From positions 186,001 to 250,000 of the forward strand of contig JNKE01000016.1 of NCBI GenBank assembly GCA_000701945.1: a DNA stretch of 64,000 nucleotides, read 5' to 3'. How positions within the stretch are numbered: position 1 is the stretch's first letter; every line of letters starts with the position of its first letter. Position numbers and translations under genes: made by a program. Shown here piece by piece: positions 16,997-25,468 of the stretch. The DNA comes from Anaerotruncus sp. MC2020. GTDB lineage: Bacteria > Bacillota > Clostridia > Oscillospirales > Ruminococcaceae. The notes below the pieces were generated by a model, which did no database searches, was not told the origin of the DNA, and saw nothing but the letters and a program-made list of their open reading frames with translations.

Positions 16997-19096
16997 TTAT
17001 TTCGCAATCTCAGGCAGCTTGTCTATCGCCTTTGCGTCCAGCTTCTGTATCGCAAGCGCGTCGTTTGCAGTAACTCCGTCGCCTGTGTTATAGCAGTCCG
17101 CGTTCGCTGCTCCCTCGGGAGTCAGCGCGAATTTGTCCTTGTTCGCTATCGCCTGTAATATAGCTACCGCGTCCGCTACGCTGACCTTCTTGTCGCAGTT
17201 CGCGTCGCCGAGCATTGTCACCGCGGGAGCTGTACCCGTCGCCGAAGCTGTAGTGGTCAGGACGGTCGTTGTGACCGTTGTGCTCGCCTTTGTGGTTGTC
17301 GTCGCCGCGGACGAGGTCGTGCTCGTCGGAGCTGTGCCGCCCTTGAACAGGTCAGCGGGAAGCTCGTCAAGCGTGATGCAGTAGTCGCTGTTGTACAGTG
17401 CCTTGAATTCGTCGTGGTCCTGATAGTTCTCGCCGCTTACGAAGTACGCCTGCTGTGAGTCGTACCACGGGCAGAAATACAGCCATGCGGCGTGTTCTAC
17501 CGTGAGATTCTTCATGCTCGGAACGGAGTCGTTCTCCGCCATAGCTACCATTTTATTGCCCTTGACATAGCCGTGTATCTTGTAGAAGATGCCTGCCTCG
17601 GCGTCGAGGTTGGGGCCCGAGGTCTTGCCATCGTGGCGGTTGTACTGGGTGTTGTACTTGTCGAAGGCTACGATGTCGACCCTGTCGTCGCCCGAGTACC
17701 ACTCCGCGGACGAATCCGACCACGCGTAGAGGTTCTGCTCCCATATGAGGTTGTGCAGTCCGTACTCGTTCTCGAGGGTGTCCTGTAAGAGCGCCCATAT
17801 CTGCTTGTATACCACAGCGCCCTCCTTCGCCCACCAGAACCACGCTCCCGAGCCGTCTATCGGGTCGTCGGTGTGGCTGGGGTTGCCCTCCGCCTCATGG
17901 AAGGGACGGAAGATAACGGGTACTCCCGCGTCCTGCAGCTTTTGGAGCTCAGCCGCGAGATTCTTCATGCAGAGCTGGAAGTATTCGTACTCGACTGTGC
18001 CCTCTACCATGCAGTTCGCGGTCTTGAAGTCCGTCTTTTCGCTGTATGTCGTCTTGGAGAAGTCGAGCGGCTCGCCGAGGGTGTAGTCCGCCATCGTTGT
18101 GGGTACGTTCACGTGCCACGAAGCCGTGCATATGCCGCCCTTTTCGTTCGTCCACTCTATCATGCGTCCTGCGACGCCGTCGTCCCACGCGTAGCACGGG
18201 CAGTAGCTTCCGAAGTCAAAGCCTTGTATCGCGGGATATTTGCCCGTGAGCTCGTAAACGAGGTTCACGTCGAGGTCGTAGTTGTTGTAGGTGTAGTTAC
18301 GGTTCTGCGAGCTGTAGGTGTAGACCTGCCCGTCGGGACCTGTGCAGTGCCACGGGAACTTGTGTCCCTGCTCGTCCTTGTCGTAGCTGTCCTTGTCTAT
18401 CTCGTACTCGACGCCGTCTTGGTCTGTACACTTGTCCGAGTTCTCGTCGTAGCGGATAGTCGTCTGCACCTGATTGCCGCCGCCGTATATCTGCTGCTGT
18501 CCCGAGAGGATATTCGTGCCGTAGACGCTGTGCAGGTACTTCATCACTGCCTTTGCCTCGTCGGTAGCCTTCGGGTCGCAGAGCTCGCTCGTCGCCTTGG
18601 AGAGGTCGGGGAAGACCGCCTCCGAAACTGTGACGGTGTCTATCGCCATGTAGCCGTACTCATTGATGAATTCTATCGTGTTCTCGCCCTTGTTCAGACG
18701 TATCATGCCGAAGTCGTAGTCGCGCCACTCTGCGGAGTATCCCGCCTGTATCGTGTACTTCACGCCGTTGACCTTCACCGCCTGCTGACGTGCGGCGCCC
18801 TCGCCGCTGAGTATCTGGGCTCCGCGCACCGTGAGCTGGTACATCGCGTCCTCGGGGACTGTCACCGTGAACGAGCCCGACGCATTGGTGAGGTACCAGA
18901 AGCCCTCGCCCGAATAGTCGGGTATCTTCGTCTCGTAGATGGACGTCCAGAGGTCTGCGCCCTTGAGCTTCTCGCCCTCAATGGTGTACGGGAAGACGGT
19001 GTCCGCCGCCTGTACGGGGGCTATGTACGGTAAGCCCGCCGCTGTTACTGCCGCAGCCGATACGGCTGACAGCACTTTGCCTATGAGTTTTTTCAT
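16997..19096 (-). CDS. Cellulosomal beta-mannanase: CBM35-GH26-dockerin
   Basis: Secreted endo-beta-1,4-mannanase predicted to be part of the cellulosome (699 residues). Signal peptide 1-30. CBM35-like beta-sandwich about 33-160 (YTIEGEKLKGA ... GEGFWYLTN ... GENTIEFINEYGYMAIDTVTV). GH26 catalytic barrel about 165-575, with the acid/base in VIFRPFHEAEG (Glu401) and the probable nucleophile in MVAMAENDSVPS (Glu521). Thr/Ala-rich linker 588-625. Dockerin 627-695 with two calcium loops (GDANCDKKVSVADA and NADCYNTGDGVTANDA). The dockerin is very similar to that of ScaC at 63435, so both should bind the same ScaA-type cohesin. Monocistronic, with promoter at 19164 and terminator at 16967. Confidence 0.93.
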   Translation of the reverse strand: MKKLIGKVLSAVSAAAVTAAGLPYIAPVQAADTVFPYTIEGEKLKGADLWTSIYETKIPDYSGEGFWYLTNASGSFTVTVPEDAMYQLTVRGAQILSGEGAARQQAVKVNGVKYTIQAGYSAEWRDYDFGMIRLNKGENTIEFINEYGYMAIDTVTVSEAVFPDLSKATSELCDPKATDEAKAVMKYLHSVYGTNILSGQQQIYGGGNQVQTTIRYDENSDKCTDQDGVEYEIDKDSYDKDEQGHKFPWHCTGPDGQVYTYSSQNRNYTYNNYDLDVNLVYELTGKYPAIQGFDFGSYCPCYAWDDGVAGRMIEWTNEKGGICTASWHVNVPTTMADYTLGEPLDFSKTTYSEKTDFKTANCMVEGTVEYEYFQLCMKNLAAELQKLQDAGVPVIFRPFHEAEGNPSHTDDPIDGSGAWFWWAKEGAVVYKQIWALLQDTLENEYGLHNLIWEQNLYAWSDSSAEWYSGDDRVDIVAFDKYNTQYNRHDGKTSGPNLDAEAGIFYKIHGYVKGNKMVAMAENDSVPSMKNLTVEHAAWLYFCPWYDSQQAYFVSGENYQDHDEFKALYNSDYCITLDELPADLFKGGTAPTSTTSSAATTTTKASTTVTTTVLTTTASATGTAPAVTMLGDANCDKKVSVADAVAILQAIANKDKFALTPEGAANADCYNTGDGVTANDALAIQKLDAKAIDKLPEIAK

Positions 19097-19163
19097 GTTT
19101 CTTTCCTCCTGATATCCCTCATTATTTAAAGCTGCGCCTAAACAGCTTTATTTATCAGCTTTA

Positions 19164-19192
19164 ATTATAGTCGCGTTAAAGTGGATTTTCAA
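19164..19192 (-). promoter_or_regulatory. Sigma-A-type promoter of the GH26 mannanase gene
   Basis: On the minus strand, TTGAAA (19187-19192) and TATAAT (19164-19169) are separated by 17 bases. The transcript start would be near 19157, leaving a leader of about 60 bases in which AAAGCTG and CAGCTTT can pair. A good ribosome site (AGGAGG) precedes the ATG at 19096. Confidence 0.75.
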
Positions 19193-19266
19193 TAACTTTT
19201 TATGAATAGTATAAAAAATCGTGGTATTCACCAAAATCAAGACTTAATTTTGCACGCATAAAGAAA

Positions 19267-19293
19267 AACTCCGCTTTATTTAAGCAGAGTTTA
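19267..19293 (-). terminator. Terminator-like hairpin with no assigned gene
   Basis: An 11-base stem with one mismatch (AAACTCCGCTT/AAGCAGAGTTT) and loop TATTT. On the minus strand it is followed by TTTTTCTTT, the form of an intrinsic terminator. Any minus-strand transcript ending here would come from the gene-free interval 19300-19920. Confidence 0.55.
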
Positions 19294-19920
19294 ATCAGAA
19301 AGATTTAATCATTGTTGTTCAATTATTTGCGGTTTGTCATGCAGGGGACGCATTATTGCCTCATTTTCCATTTGTTTCGTAATTGCTTGTTATCCACAAT
19401 GGTGCGAGGGGGAACTTCGGTCGGGGGAAAGAAAAAAACTGGAACAAAAGTCGAGCAGGGTGCCCCTGCGGGCTGTGTCGAGCTCACCTAAATAAAAGGC
19501 AAAGTCTGCTTTCGTCGTCGGTAAAAAACGCGGAGAGCAACTTAATTATATGATATCTTCGCCGCGAAACCGCGCGCGCCCGCTCGGCGCCCCCTCGCGC
19601 TCCCCTTCCTCTCCTACCCCCATTTGCCGACTTTTGCCCCTTCTTCGCCGTCCTTCGACGGCTGGCTTTGAAATAAAAACGGCATAGTATACCGCGCGGA
19701 GATTGCTACCATTTTGATGAAATTATGGCGCGAAATATGGGGTCAGGGGTGACTCCCCACAGTGTGGGGAGATGTCAGCGAAGCTGACAGAGGGGACGTG
19801 CTGTTCAGCTGCGTACCCCTGCAGGGTCTGGGGCGGCGCCCTTGTTTGAAAAGGCTTGAGCGAAACTTTCGGTTTCGCGCTGTAGTCTGTTCGGAACGGA
19901 AGCAACCTCCGCGCAGCAAA
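19294..19920. other. Gene-free, repeat-containing interval
   Basis: No frame here looks like a protein. The interval holds a pyrimidine-rich stretch (19600-19650), the hairpins CTCCCCAC-AGT-GTGGGGAG (19753-19771) and GTCAGCG-AAGCTGAC (19774-19788), CGAAACTTTCGGTTTCG (19861-19877), and AT-rich DNA around 19545. The GTCAGCGAAGCTGAC palindrome is shared with the repeat at 25310. No tRNA, SRP RNA, RNase P RNA or tmRNA signature was recognised. An unannotated small RNA ending at the terminator at 19267 is possible but unproved. Confidence 0.5.
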
Positions 19921-19927
19921 AAAAGAA

Positions 19928-19944
19928 AGGAGCTTACCGCTCCT
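19928..19944 (-). terminator. Terminator after the Gld-type cluster
   Basis: AGGAGC/GCTCCT stem with loop TTACC, 11 bases past the stop codon at 19956. It is followed on the minus strand by TTTCTTTTTTT. It ends the ABC-transporter operon. Confidence 0.85.
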
Positions 19945-19955
19945 CTCTCGTTATC

Positions 19956-20240
19956 TTATACTGCCAGTGCCTTGTCAAGCCATACCTTAGCGATATCAAG
20001 CGCCTCGTAGAGTCCGCACTCGCGCTCCGCATTCTTCACGAACGCCTTTATCGGGTCTGTCTCATTGGTGTCCATCTGCACTACCCTCACCTTCGAGGTC
20101 ACTTCCTCGCCGTTCTCGTTCTTGGTCGTGCCGAGTATCTGTATCCATATCACGTATGGGTCAGCCATGTAGCCGTAGTATATCTGGTTGCCGTTCCTCA
20201 CCAGCGGATAGCCCTTGTATGTGAAAAACTTCTCGCTCAT
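19956..20240 (-). CDS. Small conserved protein at the end of the Gld-type operon
   Basis: A 94-residue soluble protein starting MSEKFFTYKGYPLVRNGNQIYYGYMADPYVI. The ATG at 20240 has GGAGG ideally placed, and the 26 extra upstream residues of the longer frame overlap the DUF4340 gene. No signal peptide or membrane segment. It starts 28 bases after the DUF4340 stop, so it is likely co-transcribed with the export system. The family name is not recognised. Confidence 0.65.
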   Translation of the reverse strand: MSEKFFTYKGYPLVRNGNQIYYGYMADPYVIWIQILGTTKNENGEEVTSKVRVVQMDTNETDPIKAFVKNAERECGLYEALDIAKVWLDKALAV

Positions 20241-20268
20241 GTGTTTTCCTCCTTCTCCGATAAAGCGT

Positions 20269-21813
20269 TTATTTCCATGTCGTCTTGAATTCCTCGTCGG
20301 TGTCGAGTATCTGCACATTGTGCATCAGCGTCTCGACAAACGACTTCGTCACCGTGAACTTCGCCTCGCCGTTTACTGCAATGAGCGCAGTCATCGCCGA
20401 CTTCTCGTAGAATTCCAGCGTTGTGGTCTCGCCAGTGTACGAATCCGTATACTTCAGCTTGACCATCGGCGCGGTCGAGGGTATCTCCTCGCCGAGCGCA
20501 AAGCTCTCAGCGTTGCCGCTGATGATGAAGCCGTAGAACTGGCGGAATCGCTCGCTGTCGTAGCTCTCGCCGTTCTTCGTGGTGTTGATGTCCTCTGCCT
20601 TGTAGGAGTCCTTCTTCTCGTTCGGATTCTTCTTCGCGAGCTTGAACTCCGCCTTCTCGCCCGTGCTGCACTCGACGCTCAGGTCTGAGATGTTCCACAC
20701 GTATGAGGCGATGAATATCTTCGAGGCTATATCTACAGGCATTACCGTCGTCCACGGCACCTTGTCCTCGCTGAGGATGAAGATGACGTTGCCGCCCTCG
20801 AGCATTCCGTAATAGCACTTGCCGTACTCGCTGTCGGTGAACTGCTCGCTCAGCAGGAGCACGTACTCGTTGCCGTCGTCACAGCTCATGGTCACGCGGC
20901 AGAAGGGGTCGGAGAGACCCGCCTCGGCGATGTCGGCGTCGGTGCAGTGCGCGATATACACGTCGTTCGCGTAGAGTCCGAACATACCCGTTGTAATGGC
21001 TGTCGAGCGCTCGACGGCAAGGTAAGCAGTCGTAGGCTCTACCATTATGTGTGCCGACGATGTGCCGCCCGTATAACTGCTGTCGTCCGCCTTCTCATCG
21101 TACTTTATCACGATATCGTAGTCGATATCGCCGCGCTCTATCTTCAGCGTCTTTACTATCGGCGTCTCGTCGGGAGATTTGAGTATCGTCGTCTCGACGA
21201 GCTCCCTGACGGTGTTCCTGTAGTTCGCGAGCGCGGAGCTTCTGACGGTATAGACCGTGTTTACGCCGTCTATCATCACGTATGCGGCGTCTCCCGAGGG
21301 AGCGTCGTCGCCTACGAGCATACGGTACTTCCTGCCGCTCTCGTACTCGATATCTATCGTCAGACTCGGGTTCGCAAGTCCGTACTTTGCGATGTCGGTG
21401 CAGTTCTCGGCGATAACGTCCTCGCTCGTGAGCTCGTTTGCGTTATGCGCGAGCGTGCCGATGACGCTGTCGTTCATATTGACGTCCTGATAGCCGTCTA
21501 TCGTGTAGCGCACCGTATCCTCGGGGTCGCCCTCCTGATGCGGCTTCTGAACGACGTGGAACGTCTCCTTCTCGTTCTTTACGTCAACTGTCTTGACAAC
21601 GCCGTATCTTATGCTGCTGTTCGGGTCGTCGGGTCCGTCGGGAGCGGGGTCGCTGATAATGATGACCTCCTTGCCGCTCTCCGAGGTCTGCGACGATGAA
21701 GTGCTCTCGCTCTCACCGCCCTTGTCCTCGGTGAGCCTCAGGGCGGCATAGCCGCCTCCGAGCAGCACCAGTACAGCACTCAGCGCTATAAGACCCTTTG
21801 CTGTTTTATTCAT
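20269..21813 (-). CDS. DUF4340-domain membrane-anchored protein
   Basis: A 514-residue protein with one N-terminal membrane helix (residues 7-27) and a large extracytoplasmic beta-rich region. Repeats such as TEDVIAENCTDIAKYGLANPSLTIDIEYESGRKYRMLVGDDAPSG give the DUF4340 pattern, with a second copy (DADIAEAGLSDPFCRVTMSCDDGNEYVLLL). DUF4340 genes usually accompany GldG-like ABC export modules, as here. The start overlaps the GldG-like stop by four bases (ATGA). The transported substrate is unknown. Confidence 0.85.
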   Translation of the reverse strand: MNKTAKGLIALSAVLVLLGGGYAALRLTEDKGGESESTSSSQTSESGKEVIIISDPAPDGPDDPNSSIRYGVVKTVDVKNEKETFHVVQKPHQEGDPEDTVRYTIDGYQDVNMNDSVIGTLAHNANELTSEDVIAENCTDIAKYGLANPSLTIDIEYESGRKYRMLVGDDAPSGDAAYVMIDGVNTVYTVRSSALANYRNTVRELVETTILKSPDETPIVKTLKIERGDIDYDIVIKYDEKADDSSYTGGTSSAHIMVEPTTAYLAVERSTAITTGMFGLYANDVYIAHCTDADIAEAGLSDPFCRVTMSCDDGNEYVLLLSEQFTDSEYGKCYYGMLEGGNVIFILSEDKVPWTTVMPVDIASKIFIASYVWNISDLSVECSTGEKAEFKLAKKNPNEKKDSYKAEDINTTKNGESYDSERFRQFYGFIISGNAESFALGEEIPSTAPMVKLKYTDSYTGETTTLEFYEKSAMTALIAVNGEAKFTVTKSFVETLMHNVQILDTDEEFKTTWK

Positions 21814-23426
21814 CGGTTCTTTCTCCTTAACAGTACAACAAGTCCTATGCAGGCGATGAGTATCGGTATCACGAGGATTACAGTCACCTCAATGACCCTG
21901 AGTGCAGTCGCGTCGGGTGAGATGTAGTTCTGCTGGAGCGACTTCTCGGGAATGATAACGCCGTTCTCCTTGCCTGACATATTGTTTACGATGTTCAGGA
22001 ACACAGCTGCATTGTTGTAGGTGTTCGTGTTGGAGAGTATCGAGCTCTCGGTCATATACGGGCTGCCTATCACAAGAAGATCGCTGCCGTATACGCTGAG
22101 TCCCGACGAGGTCTCCTTCCTTGCCTTGACTACGATGTTGTACTCGGCTCTTTCGCTCGAATCAGAATTGTCAGTGAGCGATGAAACGTATGATGTGTCG
22201 TTGGACTTGAGCAGTTCCTTGATAACTGTCTCGTTGTTCTTGCCGACTACGCTGATAGTTCTTCCGAAGGGTGCTACTATCGGGAGCGTGTCGTTCGGGA
22301 GAGTGCCTACCTCCTCGGTATCGCTCACCTTTATCGTCGGGTAAAGCTGTCCCGAAATGGTAACGCTGTTCTTGTCGTCCTTGATATAGTTCTCATCTAT
22401 CTGTATCTTCCAGTCAGCGAGGAACTCGGTGATGTTGGGAAGGTTCAGCGCGTCGAGGCTGGGCATATATATCATGTCCTTCTCGTAGTTGCCGTTGTTG
22501 TAGAGGAAGTCGCTCATCTTTGCGATGACGTCCTCGGAGAAGTCGAATGCGGGACAGCAGAGAACGAGCATATCGTAGTCGCTGAGGTCGTCCGTAGCGA
22601 TGTCTATCTCCGTGCAGTCATAGCCGTTCTTGTTGAGGAACTGCTCTGTGGAATATGCGATGCTGGAGCCGACGCTGTCAACTACCATGCTGCCGTTCAT
22701 CATGCTGACGATTGCCGCCTTTATCGGCTTGGAATCGGCTACTGACATGATAGCGGAGGTTATCGTGCTCTCGCCGCTGAATACCATCTGTAGATTGGTG
22801 GACTGAGCACTTGCCTTTGTAGGAGCGATCATTCCGATCACTTCGTTCTGCGGGATGACCTTGACGCGGTCTCCGCAGGCAAATATCATGCTCTGTGCGG
22901 CTATCTCACCGCTGTAATTTGCCTTGTATTTCGCGATGACGTCAGGGTCGCGGTTCATATCCACGTACTTGACATTTACGCTTCCCTTGCCGCTCTCTGC
23001 GTACATACTGTACTTTTCGAGCATCTCGGGGATGATCGTATACGGGAATTCCACATTCATGCCGTAGGACTGGTATATCATTGCCTTGTACTGATTTGAG
23101 AGCCCTTCAAAATCATTTTCGGGGCACGTTACAACGATGTCCACGTCCTTTTCAAGCGACTTCAGCGCGTCGATCGACTCGTCCGAGAGGTCGTATCTAT
23201 TATCGCTCGTGAGGTCGAGCTTCACGGGGTAGCGCTTGACTACGAGCCCGCACATGAGGTTCAGCAGCACCACGATAGCGATAACTACTATCACTATGCC
23301 CATCGACATCGAGCCGTACTTTATCTTCTTGCCCGTGCCGCGGGTCGCCTTGGGAGCGGCTGCCTTGCTGCTCTCCTCGGCAGCAGAGGTCTCCGCTGTC
23401 TTCTTTGTTTCTTCTTTTTTGCTCAT
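21810..23426 (-). CDS. GldG-like auxiliary ABC transport protein
   Basis: A 538-residue protein with a charged, Ala/Glu/Lys-rich cytoplasmic N-terminus (1-32), a membrane helix at 37-62, a long outer region and a C-terminal membrane helix (VIEVTVILVIPILIACIGLVVLLRRK). This is the layout of the GldG/IFT52-like family found beside GldA/GldF ABC modules. The region VLCCPAFDFSEDVIAKMSDFLYNNGNYEKDMIYM matches the nucleotide-fold part of that family. Such modules occur in many non-gliding bacteria, so the name does not imply motility. Confidence 0.85.
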   Translation of the reverse strand: MSKKEETKKTAETSAAEESSKAAAPKATRGTGKKIKYGSMSMGIVIVVIAIVVLLNLMCGLVVKRYPVKLDLTSDNRYDLSDESIDALKSLEKDVDIVVTCPENDFEGLSNQYKAMIYQSYGMNVEFPYTIIPEMLEKYSMYAESGKGSVNVKYVDMNRDPDVIAKYKANYSGEIAAQSMIFACGDRVKVIPQNEVIGMIAPTKASAQSTNLQMVFSGESTITSAIMSVADSKPIKAAIVSMMNGSMVVDSVGSSIAYSTEQFLNKNGYDCTEIDIATDDLSDYDMLVLCCPAFDFSEDVIAKMSDFLYNNGNYEKDMIYMPSLDALNLPNITEFLADWKIQIDENYIKDDKNSVTISGQLYPTIKVSDTEEVGTLPNDTLPIVAPFGRTISVVGKNNETVIKELLKSNDTSYVSSLTDNSDSSERAEYNIVVKARKETSSGLSVYGSDLLVIGSPYMTESSILSNTNTYNNAAVFLNIVNNMSGKENGVIIPEKSLQQNYISPDATALRVIEVTVILVIPILIACIGLVVLLRRKNR

Positions 23427-23449
23427 CTGTTAGCACCTTCCTTTCTCAA

Positions 23450-24154
23450 TTAACCCCAGCGTCTCTTGTCGAGCACCCTTACCGTCAGGAAGTTGAAGAT
23501 AAAGGCGACGCTGACGAAGAATACCACGCTCGTGAGGTTGAACACACCGCGCGTGAATTCGAGGTATCTCGAATAGAACGAGAAAGTAAGCATTATCTTT
23601 CTGATGAAGTCTATCGACACGTTCGAAGCGAGCGAGTCGAAGAGGTAGAGCACGAAAAGTGCGAGCATACTTGCTACGGCTGCCGCCATCTGGTTCTCGG
23701 TCAGGGACGAGATGAACAGTCCCACCGCGATGAATGCGGCTCCGAGGAACAGCATAGCGAAGTAGTTGCCGAGAAGCGACGGCCATACCACGTCGCCGAG
23801 ATATGCAAGTATCAGCGAATAGATGAAGATGACGCTCTCTGCGATGACGAAAAGAGTAAGTGCCGCGAAATACTTGCCGAGAACTATCGACCACAAGCCT
23901 ATCGGCGCGGTCAGGAGTCCCTGGTCTGTGCGGTTCTTCTTCTCCTCACTGAGGAGCTTCATCGTCAGTATCGGTATCAGGAACAGCACTACGATGAACA
24001 TAGAGCTGAACAGCGGCGAGGTCTCGGTAGTACCCGAGGCGATAACGCCGAAGAAAAAGAATATGCCCGAGAGCAGTGTGAACACTGTCAGGAATACGTA
24101 TGCGACGCCCGAAGTAAAGAAAGCGCCCATTTCACGTCTGTATATAGCTCCCAT
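23450..24154 (-). CDS. ABC transporter permease (GldF/ABC-2 type)
   Basis: A 234-residue ABC-2 family permease with six hydrophobic spans, starting MGAIYRREMGAFFTSGVAYVF, the usual YKREL-x-FF-x-S/TPIAYV opening of GldF-type permeases. SEEKKNRTDQGLLTAPIGLWSIVLGKYFAAL matches the conserved loop (DEKRSGTLELLLTSP). Its ATG overlaps the ATPase stop by one base (TAATG). It pairs with the ATPase at 24154 and the GldG-like protein at 21810. Confidence 0.92.
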   Translation of the reverse strand: MGAIYRREMGAFFTSGVAYVFLTVFTLLSGIFFFFGVIASGTTETSPLFSSMFIVVLFLIPILTMKLLSEEKKNRTDQGLLTAPIGLWSIVLGKYFAALTLFVIAESVIFIYSLILAYLGDVVWPSLLGNYFAMLFLGAAFIAVGLFISSLTENQMAAAVASMLALFVLYLFDSLASNVSIDFIRKIMLTFSFYSRYLEFTRGVFNLTSVVFFVSVAFIFNFLTVRVLDKRRWG

Positions 24155-25287
24155 TACTCCTCGCCTCCTTCATTTTTGTCGTTGTCCGCAAAGGACTGGT
24201 CTGCGGGAAGGTTCTCCTCGAGAACTTCCTTTGTCTCTTCCTCTACCTCGGTAGCTACAAGCTCGCCGTCCTTGATGTCAAGGTCGAACTTGGGCTTCTC
24301 GGCGGCGGGCTTTTCAGCCTTCTCCGCGCCGGGCATGATGTCGCCCATGGTTATCTTGAGGAAGATGTCCTCGAGTGTGAGGTCTGAGAGCTGGAGCATG
24401 AGGATATTCCAGCCCTTGTCGCGGCAGAGCGCGTTGATAGCGCGGCGGATATCGACCTTCTCGTCAGCCTCGACGTCGTAGTCGTATATGCCCTTCTCAC
24501 GCTCCATGTCAGCGCGGACGTACTTGATGCCGTCGAGCTTTTTCAGCTCGGCAACTATCGCCTTCTTGTCCTCTGCCGTATGCGTCGAGCCCTCAATGCG
24601 TATCGTCATCTTGTGCTCGTTGGTTATCTTGGTCGCTATCTCGTCGGCAGTGCCGTCCGCCGCTACGACGCCCTTGTTGATGATGATTATCCTGTCGCAG
24701 ACCGCCTGTATCTCGGGGAGTATGTGCGACGAGAGGATAACGGTGTGGTTCTTGCCGAGCTTCTTGATAAGGGTGCGTATCTCAATTATCTGGTTCGGGT
24801 CGAGTCCGACTGTGGGCTCGTCAAGAATGAGCACGGGCGGGTTGTTGATGAGTGCCTGTGCGAGTCCGACTCTCTGCTTGTAGCCCTTTGACAGGTTGCG
24901 GATAAGTCTGCCCCTGACGTTGGTTATCTTGCAGAGGTCGCATATCTCCTTGAGGTGCGCCTTTCTCGGAAGCTTGCACTTCTTCAGGTCGTACATGAAG
25001 CCAAGGTATGCGTCGACCGTCATATCCACGTAAAGAGGCGGTATCTCGGGCAGATAGCCGATGTTCGACTTCGCCTTTATCGGGTCCTCGAGGATGTCCA
25101 CTCCGTTGATGAGTATCTGTCCCGAGGTCGATGAGATGTAGCCCGTGAGCATATTCATCGTTGTTGATTTTCCTGCTCCGTTAGGTCCGAGGAAGCCGAG
25201 TATCTCGCCCTTTCCGACCTTGAAGCTGATATCGTTGACGGCTTGCTTGTCGCCGTAACGCTTGGTAAGGTTTCTGACCTCTATCAT
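24154..25287 (-). CDS. ABC transporter ATP-binding protein (GldA-like)
   Basis: A 377-residue ATPase. Walker A GPNGAGKST, signature LSKGYKQRVGLAQ, Walker B PVLILDEPTVGLDP and switch His SSHILPE are all in the first 200 residues. A C-terminal extension follows (about 230-377), including a charged tail [24 protein letters not shown] precedes the ATG at 25287. First gene of the five-gene export operon. Confidence 0.95.
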   Translation of the reverse strand: MIEVRNLTKRYGDKQAVNDISFKVGKGEILGFLGPNGAGKSTTMNMLTGYISSTSGQILINGVDILEDPIKAKSNIGYLPEIPPLYVDMTVDAYLGFMYDLKKCKLPRKAHLKEICDLCKITNVRGRLIRNLSKGYKQRVGLAQALINNPPVLILDEPTVGLDPNQIIEIRTLIKKLGKNHTVILSSHILPEIQAVCDRIIIINKGVVAADGTADEIATKITNEHKMTIRIEGSTHTAEDKKAIVAELKKLDGIKYVRADMEREKGIYDYDVEADEKVDIRRAINALCRDKGWNILMLQLSDLTLEDIFLKITMGDIMPGAEKAEKPAAEKPKFDLDIKDGELVATEVEEETKEVLEENLPADQSFADNDKNEGGEE

Positions 25288-25303
25288 TTGGCAATAACCT
25301 CCT

Positions 25304-25430
25304 GTTTTGAGCCTTTAGCTATTAGCCTTTAGCCTTTAGCTAATGGTATCGCTGACGCGATATTTTAAATAAGTCAGCGAAGCTGACACCAAAAGCTAAT
25401 GGCTAACGGCTAATGGCTTATTTATAATAA
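25304..25430. repeat. AGCTAATGG-arm hairpin repeat, copy A
   Basis: Left arm of AGCCTTTAGC/AGCTATTAGC units, internal palindromes (TATCGCTGACGCGATA and GTCAGCGAAGCTGAC), then right arm of AGCTAATGGCTAACGGCTAATGGCT. The arms are inverted copies, so the about 125 bases form one long hairpin. It lies between the Gld-type cluster and ribF. Copies B and C are at 28245 and 42393. Confidence 0.85.
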
Positions 25431-25468
25431 TACTAATGTGTGATAACGTTGTGAAAGCAAAACGAACT

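Noticed and set aside
19880-19912. SRP RNA-like GTTCGGAACGGAAGCAACC
   Set aside because: Only loosely like the GGTCC-GGAAGGAAGCAGCC loop; no flanking SRP helices or terminator fits.
20269-25287. Gliding-motility system
   Set aside because: Only the ABC module (GldA/F/G-like) and DUF4340 are present, and these are widespread in non-gliding bacteria. No GldJ/K/L/M/N-like gene is in the window.
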